Assembly (NCBI GenBank): GCA_015179025.1
Contig: WHUX01000001.1
Span: forward strand, 496,001 to 560,000
Direction of reading: 5' to 3'
Source: Terfezia claveryi
Lineage: Eukaryota > Ascomycota > Pezizomycetes > Pezizales > Pezizaceae
Length of the DNA stretch: 64,000 nt
In this document: positions 35,089 through 46,160 of the stretch, one piece after another
Position numbering within the stretch: position 1 is the first letter of the stretch
Layout: each line of letters opens with the position of its first letter
The notes under the pieces: model-generated
What the model was told of the DNA's origin: nothing
The model's database searches: none
What the model saw: only the letters and a program-made list of their open reading frames with translations
Made by a program: the position numbers and the translations under genes

Positions 35089-38000
35089 TTATGCCTCCAC
35101 CAAACCCGCTGCTACCGTTTGCCCAAAGGCTCTCAACACAATCCTTGTACCCACCTCGACAGGGATAGTGCCCCCTCCTATCACGCCTGGGCCATTGTCT
35201 ACCTGGACGGTGATACTTGCTAAACCTCCGGCCAGAATATGTCTCGGCTTCTTCTTCGTCACGATCCCCGTTGCCTTGTCGTACACTGCAATCATTTTTG
35301 CTACCCTCCCCGCTGTATTCAATCTGCCACGATGTATATCCACCATCATTGGCGTGATACTCTCAAACGCAAGAATCTTCATATTGAAAGAAGAAACGGC
35401 AGGGATGGGATGTGTCGGATCGCAGAGGATGTCGCCTTGTCTGTTATATATGTTAGTATCATATTTTATCTGGACGATTAGGGTGGGACAAACCTTATAT
35501 GGTCAATCTCAATGCCAGCCAAGTGTAAGACGGCGTTGTGTCCAGCAATAGCCCAGTCACGTGGCTCGTCGTCGACCTCTATAGCCTTCACAGCAGCCCT
35601 CTCCCCGGTGGGCATATCCACCAGTATGTCTCCCACTTGAACCGACCCAGCATCTACCCTACCGGCTACCGAGACAGGTTGCATAACCCCTCCTCTAAAT
35701 ACATCAGCTACCGTTAGCCTAAACGGCTTCTCAATAGCTCTCTTCGATGGTTTTGTTTTCTCTGCAGCACCCAATTCTCAGCAAGCGGCTTTCAATACCA
35801 TAAAAATTTCCAGTTCTCACCTAATTCATCGACCAGCGTGCCCCCAGTATACCAGGGTATCAGGCCCTGCTTTGGCTTCTTGGTGACATTGGCTCCTGTC
35901 AGGCCACTACACGGCACAAACGACACATTCTTAGGATTAAACCCTGCCGTCGTCAAAAACTGTCCTATTTGCGCGGTAATTTCCTCAAATCGAGCTGAAG
36001 ACCAGTTGGCGTTATCCAATTTATTTACCGCTACAATTATTCTTTGAACTCCCATACTCCGTACGAGCAATGTGTGCTCCTTCGTCTGCCCGCGGAAGTT
36101 GAATCCGGTCTCAAACTCTCCTGTAGTGGAATCTATGACTAAGACTGCAAAATCGGCTTGTGAAGCTCCAGCTATCATGTTCGGTATAAAGTCTTTATGC
36201 CCGGGGGCATCTAAAATGGTATAGCTGCAGTTCTCCGTCTCAAATTTGTTGCTGGCAATGTCGATTGTAACACCACTAGAAGGTATTAGTGGTTGAACAT
36301 CGAAGCACTTAATATTATAACATGAACTCACCGACTTCTCTCCTCACTTGTCTGATCCAGCACCCAAGCAAACGCAAACGAGGACTTTCCAATCTTCTCC
36401 GCTTCTTGCTTGTACTTTTTAAGTGTTCGCTCATCGACCACACCTAAATCATACAGTAGCCTTCCCATCAGGGTACTCTTGCCAGCGTCCACGTGACCTA
36501 TACCAATTTTTTTAATGCTTAATTTCAACGATGCAGGATCGAAGGGGCGTATACCAATTACCACAAAGTTAGCATATTCCTTCGTCTTCAATTTCTTGTA
36601 TTCTTCAGCCACATCTAGGTTCTTCCTAGTCTTTGCAACCCTCTCCAGCTCTGCAGTAGTAGATACAGTGATATTTGGTTGCTGTTGCCCTCCGAGGCTC
36701 ATTTCCTTTACACCGTTCGCAACATCATCTGCTGGCACCTGCGTTTTTGTGACGTCCTTAACCTTTGCCTTCGCACTACCAAAACCTATATAATTGAGCA
36801 GTCAAAACATATTTGGTCCGGAGGAGAATCCGAGGAAGATTGTAACAGTACCTTTAACCTGGCCCTGCGCTGCTAGAACCTTGTCATCAGGGCTAGGTTC
36901 AGCAAAGGCATTACTTGATGCTGCTGGAGGCGCATTGACTGTAGCTGAGTAGTAGAACAACGTTGCGTTAGTGATCTTTTCTGCATATGGTTTTACTATC
37001 CTCTCCCCAAACATAGACACTGCAAATGACGATGGAGATGCCCTCGGAGTAACAACAAAAGGCTGCACTGCCTCCTCAACTTCAATCTCCTCTCCTGGCT
37101 TTACATTGGTATAGTCAGTGGCAGCGGGTGGGTCGCAGGCGGGGCGAATCTGTTCAGTGACATTCTTTGTAGTAGGTGGTACTGCTGGAGATACAGTCGC
37201 TGTAGGCTCTATGACTGACATCGCCGTCGCTGCAGGTAGGGTGGATATGGCGTCATCCAGTGCTTGGACTGGCGATACTGCCGCTACCGGTGAATTGGGG
37301 GTAGGTGATACTGGCCCTTTCTTCGCCGCTAACTTTGACAATAGGCCCAAGGCACCCTTCTCTTCCTTCCCCACATTACCCGCGCTGGATTCCTGTTGTT
37401 TCTTCTCTGCTGCTGCCTTTCTCGCCTTCGCTAACGCAGCCAGCTTCGATGTCTTCCCCCCGCCAGACCCTCCCAATAAACCTCCCCTGGGGTGTATTGG
37501 CTCAAACACAATGTTTGCCCTTCGGTCACTGGATATAGCTCCCCAGGGTGCATCGTCCCAGAACCCCACCGGCACTCGAGCCCACCGCAGTGCGTTTGGC
37601 TCCAAGGAGCATCCGGGGGCTATGGGTTCACTGAATTGTCCCTGATATTCAGTCCAACAAAGACCTGACAAACGCTCAGGTCGTTAAGACAAACTTCTCT
37701 TTGGGGCACATTGTGACAGTTGCCGGTACTTACAGGCCTTACAGGGTCTCGCAACGCTCATCTCGTAGTGTGCTTGAAAATGAAAAGTATTTACGCTCAC
37801 CTTTCTTCTGGCTATTTGCCTGCGACTGTCCCTTCGCCTTTGACTGCTTCTTCTTCTTCTCCGTATGTTGCGGAGTGGCCGGCCTATAGGTATCTAGTTC
37901 TCCCCAACCCTCGTCAGTCTTGGAGCGTTTTCAAGCCCAGAACGCATGAAAATGGCCGAAGCCTACCCAGGATGTAATGTATGGTCTTTGGAACATCATA

Positions 38001-38268
38001 GTAATAGTCCCACAAGATGTCTTCTATCGCCTTGTTCGAGCACCCAGGGACTTCTCCAATCGTAGCTTTCACCTGCGCCAATGCAGAGGCCATTTGTACT
38101 TTATCCTCCTCGGACATCTCTGCCAAAGAGATTAGCCAAGCCCCCCCATCCCGATAATATGCGACTACACATACGTTCCCCTCCATCGCTATATTCGTTA
38201 TATTCATACTCATAGTCCGCAAGCTCCTCGTTCAGGTCCAAGTTACGGATAGCTTGGTGTCTCGACAT
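35089..38268 (-). CDS. hbs1: ribosome-rescue GTPase Hbs1 (possible Hbs1/Ski7 gene)
   Basis: Nine exons on the minus strand: 38268-38175, 38119-37967, 37893-37801, 37664-36852, 36785-36555, 36497-36332, 36275-35821, 35761-35494 and 35440-35089, giving 874 residues. Hbs1 with Dom34/Pelota splits stalled ribosomes in no-go and nonstop decay. The N-terminus ([16 protein letters not shown]) leads into the HBS1_N domain ([34 protein letters not shown]). A long linker follows with [42 protein letters not shown] and [11 protein letters not shown]. GTPase motifs are GHVDAGKST (about 462-470), [17 protein letters not shown] and SGLTG; the EF-Tu-type beta domains finish the protein. The 57-base intron at 36498-36554 splits the P-loop, has no in-frame stop and is a multiple of three. 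Two in-frame acceptors 15 bases apart exist for the intron at 35762. Phases agree at every junction. Confidence 0.94.
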
Positions 38269-38692
38269 GATTGCGGGCTACGCTGAAGCGGGGTAATGTG
38301 GGGTCAGAGACGCAGTTGGTGTCAGGCGATCAGAGATTGATGAATACAAAAATTTCTGGAGTTGTGAGCGGCTTAAGTACTTGTGGGAGCTTGGAGGAAC
38401 GGAGGCAGAGCCTCATAGCTTTTAGGGGTTTCCTGAATACTTTGGTATGACAATAGCCAGTCTCGCCATGAAGACTTTGTAATATAATAACCGAAAAATA
38501 CTTATGGCATAATTAATTAGTAATTATAACCTGTACTGTATATACCGACAATCTCGTGTTGGAACCAGACTACCCTCATATGCATAAGCATCTCTCGGAT
38601 ATTGTTTATTCTTTTTTTTCTTTTGCTTGACATACATACATATTGTATGAGCATATGCACAAGTCCACACACAGAGCTGTTATACTTGCATT

Positions 38693-38704
38693 CCAACCAG
38701 ACTA
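38693..38704 (-). repeat. dispersed word, 12-base match (reverse)
   Basis: CCAACCAGACTA on the plus strand, the reverse of TAGTCTGGTTGG. A shorter match (AACCAGACTA) lies at 38563-38572 in the same orientation, so the two are not an inverted pair. Confidence 0.5.
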
Positions 38705-39363
38705 ACTTGCATTATAAGCCTGCAGTAACCTACAGCAGTGTTTGGTGCATGTACACCCACCATCTTCAAAGAATTATTTTAAAAAATTAACCACAACCAC
38801 AAGTCCTTTGGGGATTTAACTTAGAGTTTCCAATTTTTAAAACAATAACAATAGAGCCTATATACCATGCGCAGAAGGATGACTGATAACATAGTGCCAC
38901 CATAAAATCTGTTTTGTGGCTGCCATGGAAGTGCCTGATTTCTTGATATACCTAGGATAAAAGCCCGTTTCTTAATCATAATTCCATTACTGTCAGTCGG
39001 GCAAAGGCTAATGGCACGGGACTATGCAACATCATGGAACATTTAAGAATGATTACACTTACAGTAGAACAAATGGCCACTCCCCACTCCCCAGTCTTGT
39101 GAGGGCTGAGCTAGCCTCGTCTCTCCCAATTGAATGTAAGCGATGGAGCAGGGCGGGCATTGCCATACAACTATCGTGAAAAGTTGCCATATATTGCAGC
39201 ATATCTGTTCTCATGCCCAGCTATAACCATATCCAGACGCTTGAAGGTCTATCTAGATTTATCAGACAAGTTGCCATTCCTTTAAAATTAAATTGGAGCC
39301 GGCCCGGGAAATTTCAAGTCATAGTCTAGTTAGATTGGGGTTAACCACTGGAAAATGTCAACA

Positions 39364-39532
39364 TAGTCTGGTTGGCACAACAGCCTCAGCGGGTACCACA
39401 TGTGGGCTACATACATGTATTCTAACTATGTGTCACTCTAGCCTAGTTTGGGTAAGTATAGGGATATCGGCGGGGTCACCATAAGGTTCATATTCGAGCT
39501 TAGCTGCAGAGGGGCTAGTGCAAGCCAGACTA
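39364..39532. mobile_element. 169-bp MITE-like element ending in TAGTCTGG
   Basis: The left end reads TAGTCTGGTTGGCACAACAG. The right end, read inward on the other strand, is TAGTCTGGCTTGCACTAGCC. Thirteen of the first 15 positions agree. If the first TA is the target duplication, the ends would be GTCTGG, compatible with a TA-targeting family. There is no coding capacity. It is the only place in the window where the dispersed 14-mer has a nearby inverted partner. Confidence 0.6.
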
Positions 39533-39581
39533 GAGCTTAGCTAGCACTTGGAAAGATAAGCTTCTTTACACCACTTTCATA

Positions 39582-39591
39582 GTACTCCGTA
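39582..39591. repeat. palindromic 10-mer, reverse of TACGGAGTAC
   Basis: GTACTCCGTA, the reverse complement of the words at 371 and 5807. Confidence 0.5.
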
Positions 39592-40673
39592 CTGGGATTA
39601 AGCATATACGCATAAATATCCTGATGATATTACCCTGAGTTTATAACATGCAGCTCAAGCATGCAATAGAGAAAAAGCTACCTTTTTCTCACTTGGTTTC
39701 TTTCCTCTCATGACGCAAGTACGCATTCCCCACTAAACCCTCTTACAGTTTGTCTGCCAAAATACCTACAGATACCATTTTCTTCCTTAGCGGGAAGAAA
39801 TCATGAATGTAAATATTTCTGCCAGGTGGTAAGGAAGAAACGTACATAGGTCTTCGAGTTTAATGATGCTAGTTGCTTGACGAGATGCAAGTGGAAATCT
39901 TTATCCTTTGCACCGTGTTTATGAGATTAGTCAATCAAGTCAGTACGGTAGCAATGAGACACACCATCAATTGAAACGAGTTTCGACTTTCCCCTTTTAA
40001 CAAGCGTAAAGATTGCATATTTTATCCTATTACGCCATGAGACTATGGCCTATTCTCAAAGGATTAAAAAGAAAAGGGGTATTATAATTTCCAAGCCCCA
40101 GTTGGTATATATTCACAAAAACGACCCAAACGAGAAAATTAAAAGCACCACATATACAAAACTGACATCACAACATCTAAGCAAGAAAACTGACATCCGT
40201 AATAAAATGTAAATAGCGGTGTCTATGACCAAGAGAGGATATATATTAACAGTAAGCAAGTGAAGGAAGCACATGTCCCAGTGCACTCCAGGTATGTATG
40301 AAGTGGAGTCATCAAAAACAAAGCAATTATTTATTATACCGCTCAAACAATCAAACCCCACATAGACACACCCAGACCTCATCTCAGGCCCAACCACCAC
40401 AGCTCGGCTGCACTTCCTGCTCCCTCCAGATGGTTTTGCAAAGTCAGATAAGACAGTTATTTATCAATTCCCAAGCAAACTAATCATCGGTGCTCATTCC
40501 ATGCATGGACTCAATCAAACACATCACAGCCCGTAACTCATGACCGTCATCACTAGCAAAGTTGCTGCAAGAAAAAAAAGAGAAGAGCTCGCCAAACCAA
40601 CCAAGCCAACAAAAAGTGCAAAATTTCCAAGTATAGCAAGGGGGTCACAATCTGCAACTCCACTCCATTATCA

Positions 40674-43365
40674 TCACCACATATCGTCATCCCTATTCCC
40701 CGCCGCACCATCCCCCGCATGCTGTTGTTGCTGGTGGTATTGTTGCGATGGCGAATAGTACTGTTGGTGATACTGCTGCTGCCCATACTCTCCACTGGTA
40801 GTCCCATCCGCATGCGCAATTTGCGAGTGAATTCGTGGAGGATGCTGGTACTGTTGGTGGTGTTGAGGTTGATCATCATACTCATATTCGTAGTTCTGAG
40901 AATCCTCGGCATAGTCAACCTGCCCATTTGAACCCTATGTGATCCAAATTAGAACTCCCGCTCGACAAGGCAAAGAAGCATTTTTCAGGGACTCACATCA
41001 TCATATTGGTAATACTGCTCGGCTTGTTGCTCGTACTGTGAGTGCTGCTGCTCATAGTGGGTATGTTGCTGCTGATATACCTGCTGCTGCTCGAACTCTC
41101 GGTGCTGCTGTTCCTGTAGTTGCTGCTGCTGTTGTTGTTGCTGTTGCAGCAAGTTCGGCTGATGCATTTGTACCTTCGCCAAATATGAATACATAAAATT
41201 ACTCAACAAAACCTGCTGGAGTAATGGCCGTCGGGGGTTTGCTAATTTCAAATGCGAGAGTCTGTAAATTGCGCGCTCGATATGTATAGGAAAACGGGCA
41301 TAGTAAAAGTTCTGCTGTACATGGGGCTGCTCTGGGGAAGCATTCCGGGTAGATTTCGTCTTCTGTGACTCTGAGCCAGATTTCTTTCGTGAACCCCCAA
41401 AGAATGATGAGAAAAGTCCGGACTCCTTTTCTTTCTTAGGGCTTGCTGCTTCTTGGGTATTTGATTTCCGTGACGCCTCAGCTTTGTCTTTATCTCTTCC
41501 TCCGTCACCCTTCTCTGGTTGCAATTCTTTCCCATCAATTGACTTTTGTATCACGTCCAGCCGGGCATGGTCCTTGTCTGCCCCTTTCTCTGCTTTAGAC
41601 ACCTTTGATTTCTTTACTTTTACGCTCCCGCCTTCCTTTTCAGATGCCTTCTCTTTTGACTCTTTCTCCTTTTCCCGTTCTTTATCACCAACGAACCAGC
41701 CCCAACTAGATTTTCTCGTGGATGAGCTAACTGAATCTGACCTACCCGCTCGTTTACCCTCGGAGGGAGCCGGCGCAAGAGATTCCTTCCCTGCTGAACT
41801 CGGACGAGTACCCGCCTCACCAGCCAAGTTCTCCGATCCTCCTTGCCTTACCAGTGGCCGTTTTGAGCTCTTAGAAGGACTCGTCTGTGGGGGCCGGTGT
41901 GAGGAAGTTCTCTCGGAGTGCTTTACTTGCTGGGCCTGATCTGTTTGGGGCATCTCCACTATCCGCGGTACCAACGCTACCTTGTCCTGTGATTCTTTTC
42001 GTGAGTGCGAAGGGCGCGATGTTGGTGAAGTCGATCGTCTATTAGGCTTACTACTAGTCGATTTCACAGCGAGCGCACTAGGTATAGGAGGGGCTGAGGC
42101 AGAGTTTGCAAGCATATCCTCAAAAGATGCAGATGGGGATAGAGCTTCTGGGGCGGAGGGAGCCATAGGGGAAGGAGCGGTTGGAGGAGGCGACGTAACA
42201 CCCGGCTTTATTCGCACGTTTGAATCCTGGGATTCATTGACCTCCTTTGCTTCGGCCGTACTGAAGTCCTGTGGCCTGCTGCGGATCCTATTCGCAGCAT
42301 TGACGGATGGCAGCGGGTCTGTCTGCACCCTCTTCAGTGTGTGATCAATTTTTTCCGAACCCGGAGAGTTTCCAGGGGAGTAATCGTCCGTGTCTGTTTC
42401 GCCCCCGGCTCGAGGCAATCTCCGCCGCACACTACCAAGTCCGCCGAAACCTCCCCCTCTTTCCTTCCGGTACGTCGTCCGCGTAGAGCGTCGCAAGGTG
42501 TGGCCCAGAGGTGGTAATATTGGTAAGTCTTCATCTATTTTTCCATTTACATTCACCCTCGCTGCGGGGCTAACACTTAGCTTCCTAAGCAGACTTGAGG
42601 GATCATTCACCAAATTTTCGAGGTCGGACACTTTTAGCATAGGAACCCCATTCTGGGACCGTCTTCTTTCCAGTCGCTCAGCGCCGTCTTCATACCATTC
42701 TGCTGCCCTCCCGCCTGTGTTGTCAATTTGCTTCGACAGCATGGACTTTTTCCTCCGTAAAGCTGGTCCCTGGCCCCTCCCACTGATAACAGTGAATTAC
42801 TCTGTCCTCCTGGTGACCTAATCTCCTTGACCTTTGCTTCAACGAATGCCTTCCATCCCTCGGGAGCAAGTTCAGGATGCAGCCTTGCAGGTACCCAAAA
42901 TAGCCTCCGTGCATCATTGTCATCGTCTCCTCCAGTTGGTGCTGTGAATGTCGAGAGATTGAATCCTGGTAGGTCGGGATCAGATGTAGTTGAAGCATCC
43001 ATCGACATTCGCCTGAGAGCCTGTAAATTACTAAGTTCCTGCTGTACTGCAGCAGGGTTGGACTCGTAGTCAATATTATTGAGAGGAAACTGCTTGTTTG
43101 CCGTTTCCAAAGGAGATGAGGGTCCGGATGCAGGTCGTCTAGAAGCTGTCGTATGCAGCGGTTCTTGGCTCCGATTTGATGATCCTCCCCTCGAAGTACC
43201 CCTGCTAGTATTTGAACTACGGCCTGGATTCGAGGTTGGGGCTGGATTCGGACTATTTATTGGAAGATCGACATTGACATTGGGAACTCTCCTGCCGTCA
43301 TCACGCCGGTTGCTGCGGGGAGTTGTACCAGGACCCAATTTCTCACTATTTTTTTGCCCGTTCAT
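40674..43365 (-). CDS. Zds1/Zds2-type regulator (Zds C-terminal domain)
   Basis: Minus strand. Best model: 43365-42832, 42769-40997, 40934-40674 (855 residues). The junction near 42770-42831 is uncertain. Signatures of fungal Zds proteins are FWVPARLHPELAPEGWKAFV (about residue 155), RRKKSMLSKQIDNTGGRAAE, GAERLERRRS, then a long Ser/Pro/Lys-rich disordered part with KEKESGLFSSFFGGSRKK. The Zds_C domain (YARFPIHIERAIYRLSHLKL, ANPRRPLLQQVLLSNFMYSY) follows at about residues 660-710. A Gln/Tyr/His-rich tail with nine consecutive Gln closes the protein, and the last exon ends NRDDDMW. In yeast, Zds1/2 bind PP2A-Cdc55 through this C-terminal domain, promote mitotic exit via Cdc14 release and act in polarity. 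The start may instead be the ATG at 43567, followed by only two codons and a 100-base intron (43462-43561), adding 34 residues. The final intron (40935-40996) is clear. Confidence 0.85.
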
Positions 43366-43567
43366 ATCTGCTAAGGCGTCCTTGGCACGATTGCTGTCCT
43401 CATTGTAGTGTCGAGCCTCGTTCCCAGAGGGTAGGCCTCCGTCGCGTGTTCGAGAGGCGGCCTAGGAGAAAGGGGACAAATGCCAGTCAGAGTCAGTTTG
43501 CCTGTTTCAGCTCAAGAGCCACCCCCAGCTTGGTATCGATACGAGGGATGAGCGAACATACCTTCAT

Positions 43568-46160
43568 CGACCAAGCGGTATAACGTCGAGTGCCTTGACC
43601 ACTGCCTCCGAGCTTAACTGATCAAAGTCTTGTAGGCTGTGCTCATCTGCAATGTCTCAAACTTTGGACTGTGAAGGTGGGGAAGAAACGCAACGTTAAT
43701 TGCAATAAATTGTCAGTAGATGGTTGTATGTTCACTCTGGTTTTTTCTCTTTCTATGGGTTTCAATATATGTTAAATAGTTCAATAAAGGTCGACGGAAT
43801 TGAAGGTATGGAAGTTTGACTGGCAATCGCAGGGGAGCTACCGGAACAAAACTAGTGATAAAGGAGTGCTGAGTAGGTAGGTGTTGTGCTGGGCTGAATG
43901 CACAAGTACAGGAGATGGAATGCTCGTGCAAAGTTGTTTGAATGGGGACCTATAGATTGACAACTGCTGTTGGCTGATGAGTAGGGAATCTTTGTATTAG
44001 TTGTGTGAGACTGTATGTAGTTGCAGATGATTCAAATCGAAGCGGGACCGGGGGTGTACTACAACCTCTAACTTGATTCGCAACAATCACGGCGTTGAAG
44101 TTGAAGTGACTTCGCTGAGCTGCGTGCGCTTCCAGAATGCACGTGTCCACAAGATATGTACCGAGCCTGGGGATTTGGGTCGAAGCTGGAAGCTGGACAG
44201 AGTGGGGCTTCTTGTTCGTCTGGCGGTGCTGGGGCGCTGGAGCACAGGTCATGGGGGGATGGATCTTACGGGTCGGTTTTCAGACAAGAGCATCGCATAG
44301 GTGGAGGTTTGGTCTGCTCCTTCAAATCTCTTGGCCCCATACGTCCCCAGGACTGTTGTTTTCTGATGGAATTGATGCTGATTGGTACAGGTTTGTATAT
44401 ATCCCCAGCCAAATATATCCCGGGCTCCAGTCACCTCGGCATGGATGCCCTGGGTGAATGAATAGAGCAATTATGTACCTTGTGCAGGACGGTGAAAATA
44501 GAAGCAAGAAAGCTGTCCGAGGCACGAGACCGCCCGACCACCTGAGACACCTCCTATGCTCTGCAAGCTCACTAGTCCCTTAACCCAGGTACTCCATACT
44601 TACTGTACCTGTGTACATGTATATTCAGAGATCTCCACGCTCAGCAGGTCTACCGGTAGTTCGAGTCAAGTCAAGCAGGCAGTAGGTACGAGGCACTTGT
44701 CCTAGGAAGCAGGTTAGATACTAGTAGCACCCCAGACTCACAGTTGAAAGCAGCATAAGAACTTTTCCAAACTATTTACCCAGCATCATGTAATTTATTC
44801 CGAGGAGACTATAGCCATGAAAACCCCGCTTCCGCTATAGCGACAAAAAGGGAGGCATATTGATATCACGATTAAGGAAAGACACATCCCAGGCTCAGGC
44901 CACAACAGCACGAAACTTCAGTAGAAGTTCTGCGGCCTGATGCCCCGGATATTTTTCCCTCATAAGCACCAGCAAAATGTGGGATCCGCCTTTACGAGAC
45001 CATGTATTCCAGAGAAGTAGATGAGTTCATATAGAGCTATTCATACGCTTATTCAATATCCGAGAGTCGTAAATCTCTCCAGGCCCGTGAGTAGGAAGAG
45101 TATCTACATGAACACAGATATCAAGGAGGACTGCCGTGATAAGAGCCTTATTACAATAATCGTGGAGGAATAATATGAAAAATCGGTGGAAACCTGAAAA
45201 CGAGGAAAAACTGATATTTAAATCAATAATAAGATCACCTATACCCGTAACCCGAGAACCCCGTTCAGCTCCCAAGACCCCCAATCAATCTGTTCTCCAC
45301 TTCCCCAAATTCCACATCCCGCTTTCTTTCCGCAATCAAAGAATAAATAAAAAGGATATGCATAGCAAACCGAACAGAACAGAAAAACCCAAACCCAGCC
45401 AGACCGACCTACCGAAGAACTGGCAAACAACTAAATCCTCAACCCTTTCCCCCCGAAACCCACTTCAACTCTCCCCCAAACCAAGCTCAGTCTTTCCTGT
45501 GCCAAACCGAACTGGACGATACATTACTTATCATACAAAGCAATATGCGGCCAGAAACTATATCCTAAGGTCAACGCAAAGTCAAAAAGAAGCAAAAAGG
45601 CTCAAGAGCATATACCCAACCAATGTAGAATACAATGGATATCTCCAGAATAGAAAGAAACATAAGAAAAGAGAACGATCATGAAATTGAAGTCGAATGT
45701 AAAACAAAAACCTATTTACTTGTCCCCATTTGATCCATTAACTCCCAGGATTGTACTAGTATGTATTTTAGATAGAAGAATGGGAAACGTGGAAATATCT
45801 GTAGCAGGATGATAGATGTATCGTGCTTCGGATGTAATCCTGTGTAATTATGTGACGTGAGGACAACAGGAGATATAGACTGAGAAACGCTGTCAAGACG
45901 CAGTGCTGTGAAGTCCATGCTGTGAAGGCCATTCTGTGGGGCAAGCTAACAACGATATGATGCTTTTGGTTACTTCCTTTGAAGAATTGATATATATCCC
46001 ACTTTGCTAGGTAGATCTGCAAACGCTAGTTGAAGTTCTGTCACGCGTTTCGTTTAGGTATTTTTAATCTATCGTAGCTCACCAATATACAACGGAACCC
46101 CCAGTGGCTAACCCCGCCCATCATCAGCCTAGCCATGGTGAGGTGTAATCAGCGCGGATG
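43568..46160. other. intergenic region between the Zds-like and Rgt1-like genes
   Basis: 43568 to about 44600 is the Zds-gene 5' flank. 45000-46160 should include the 3' untranslated region of the Rgt1-like gene. A 169-codon plus-strand frame at 45175-45684 is rich in Lys, Asn, Pro and Ser with no domain and is best explained by A-rich composition. No other gene seen. Confidence 0.5.

Larger units (their letters stand above)
38269..40673. other. intergenic region between Hbs1 and the Zds-like gene
   Basis: No gene recognised. The first 300 bases or so are the Hbs1 promoter. The rest is AT-rich and holds two partial copies of the dispersed word, both reversed (38563-38572 and 38693-38704), and the inverted-repeat element at 39364-39532. 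40080-40670 probably includes the 3' untranslated region of the Zds-like gene. Confidence 0.5.

Noticed and set aside
45175..45684. 169-codon open frame on the plus strand
   Set aside because: Low-complexity, rich in Lys/Asn/Pro/Ser with no domain. It lies opposite and just beyond the 3' end of the Rgt1-like gene in A-rich DNA, so it is most likely compositional.
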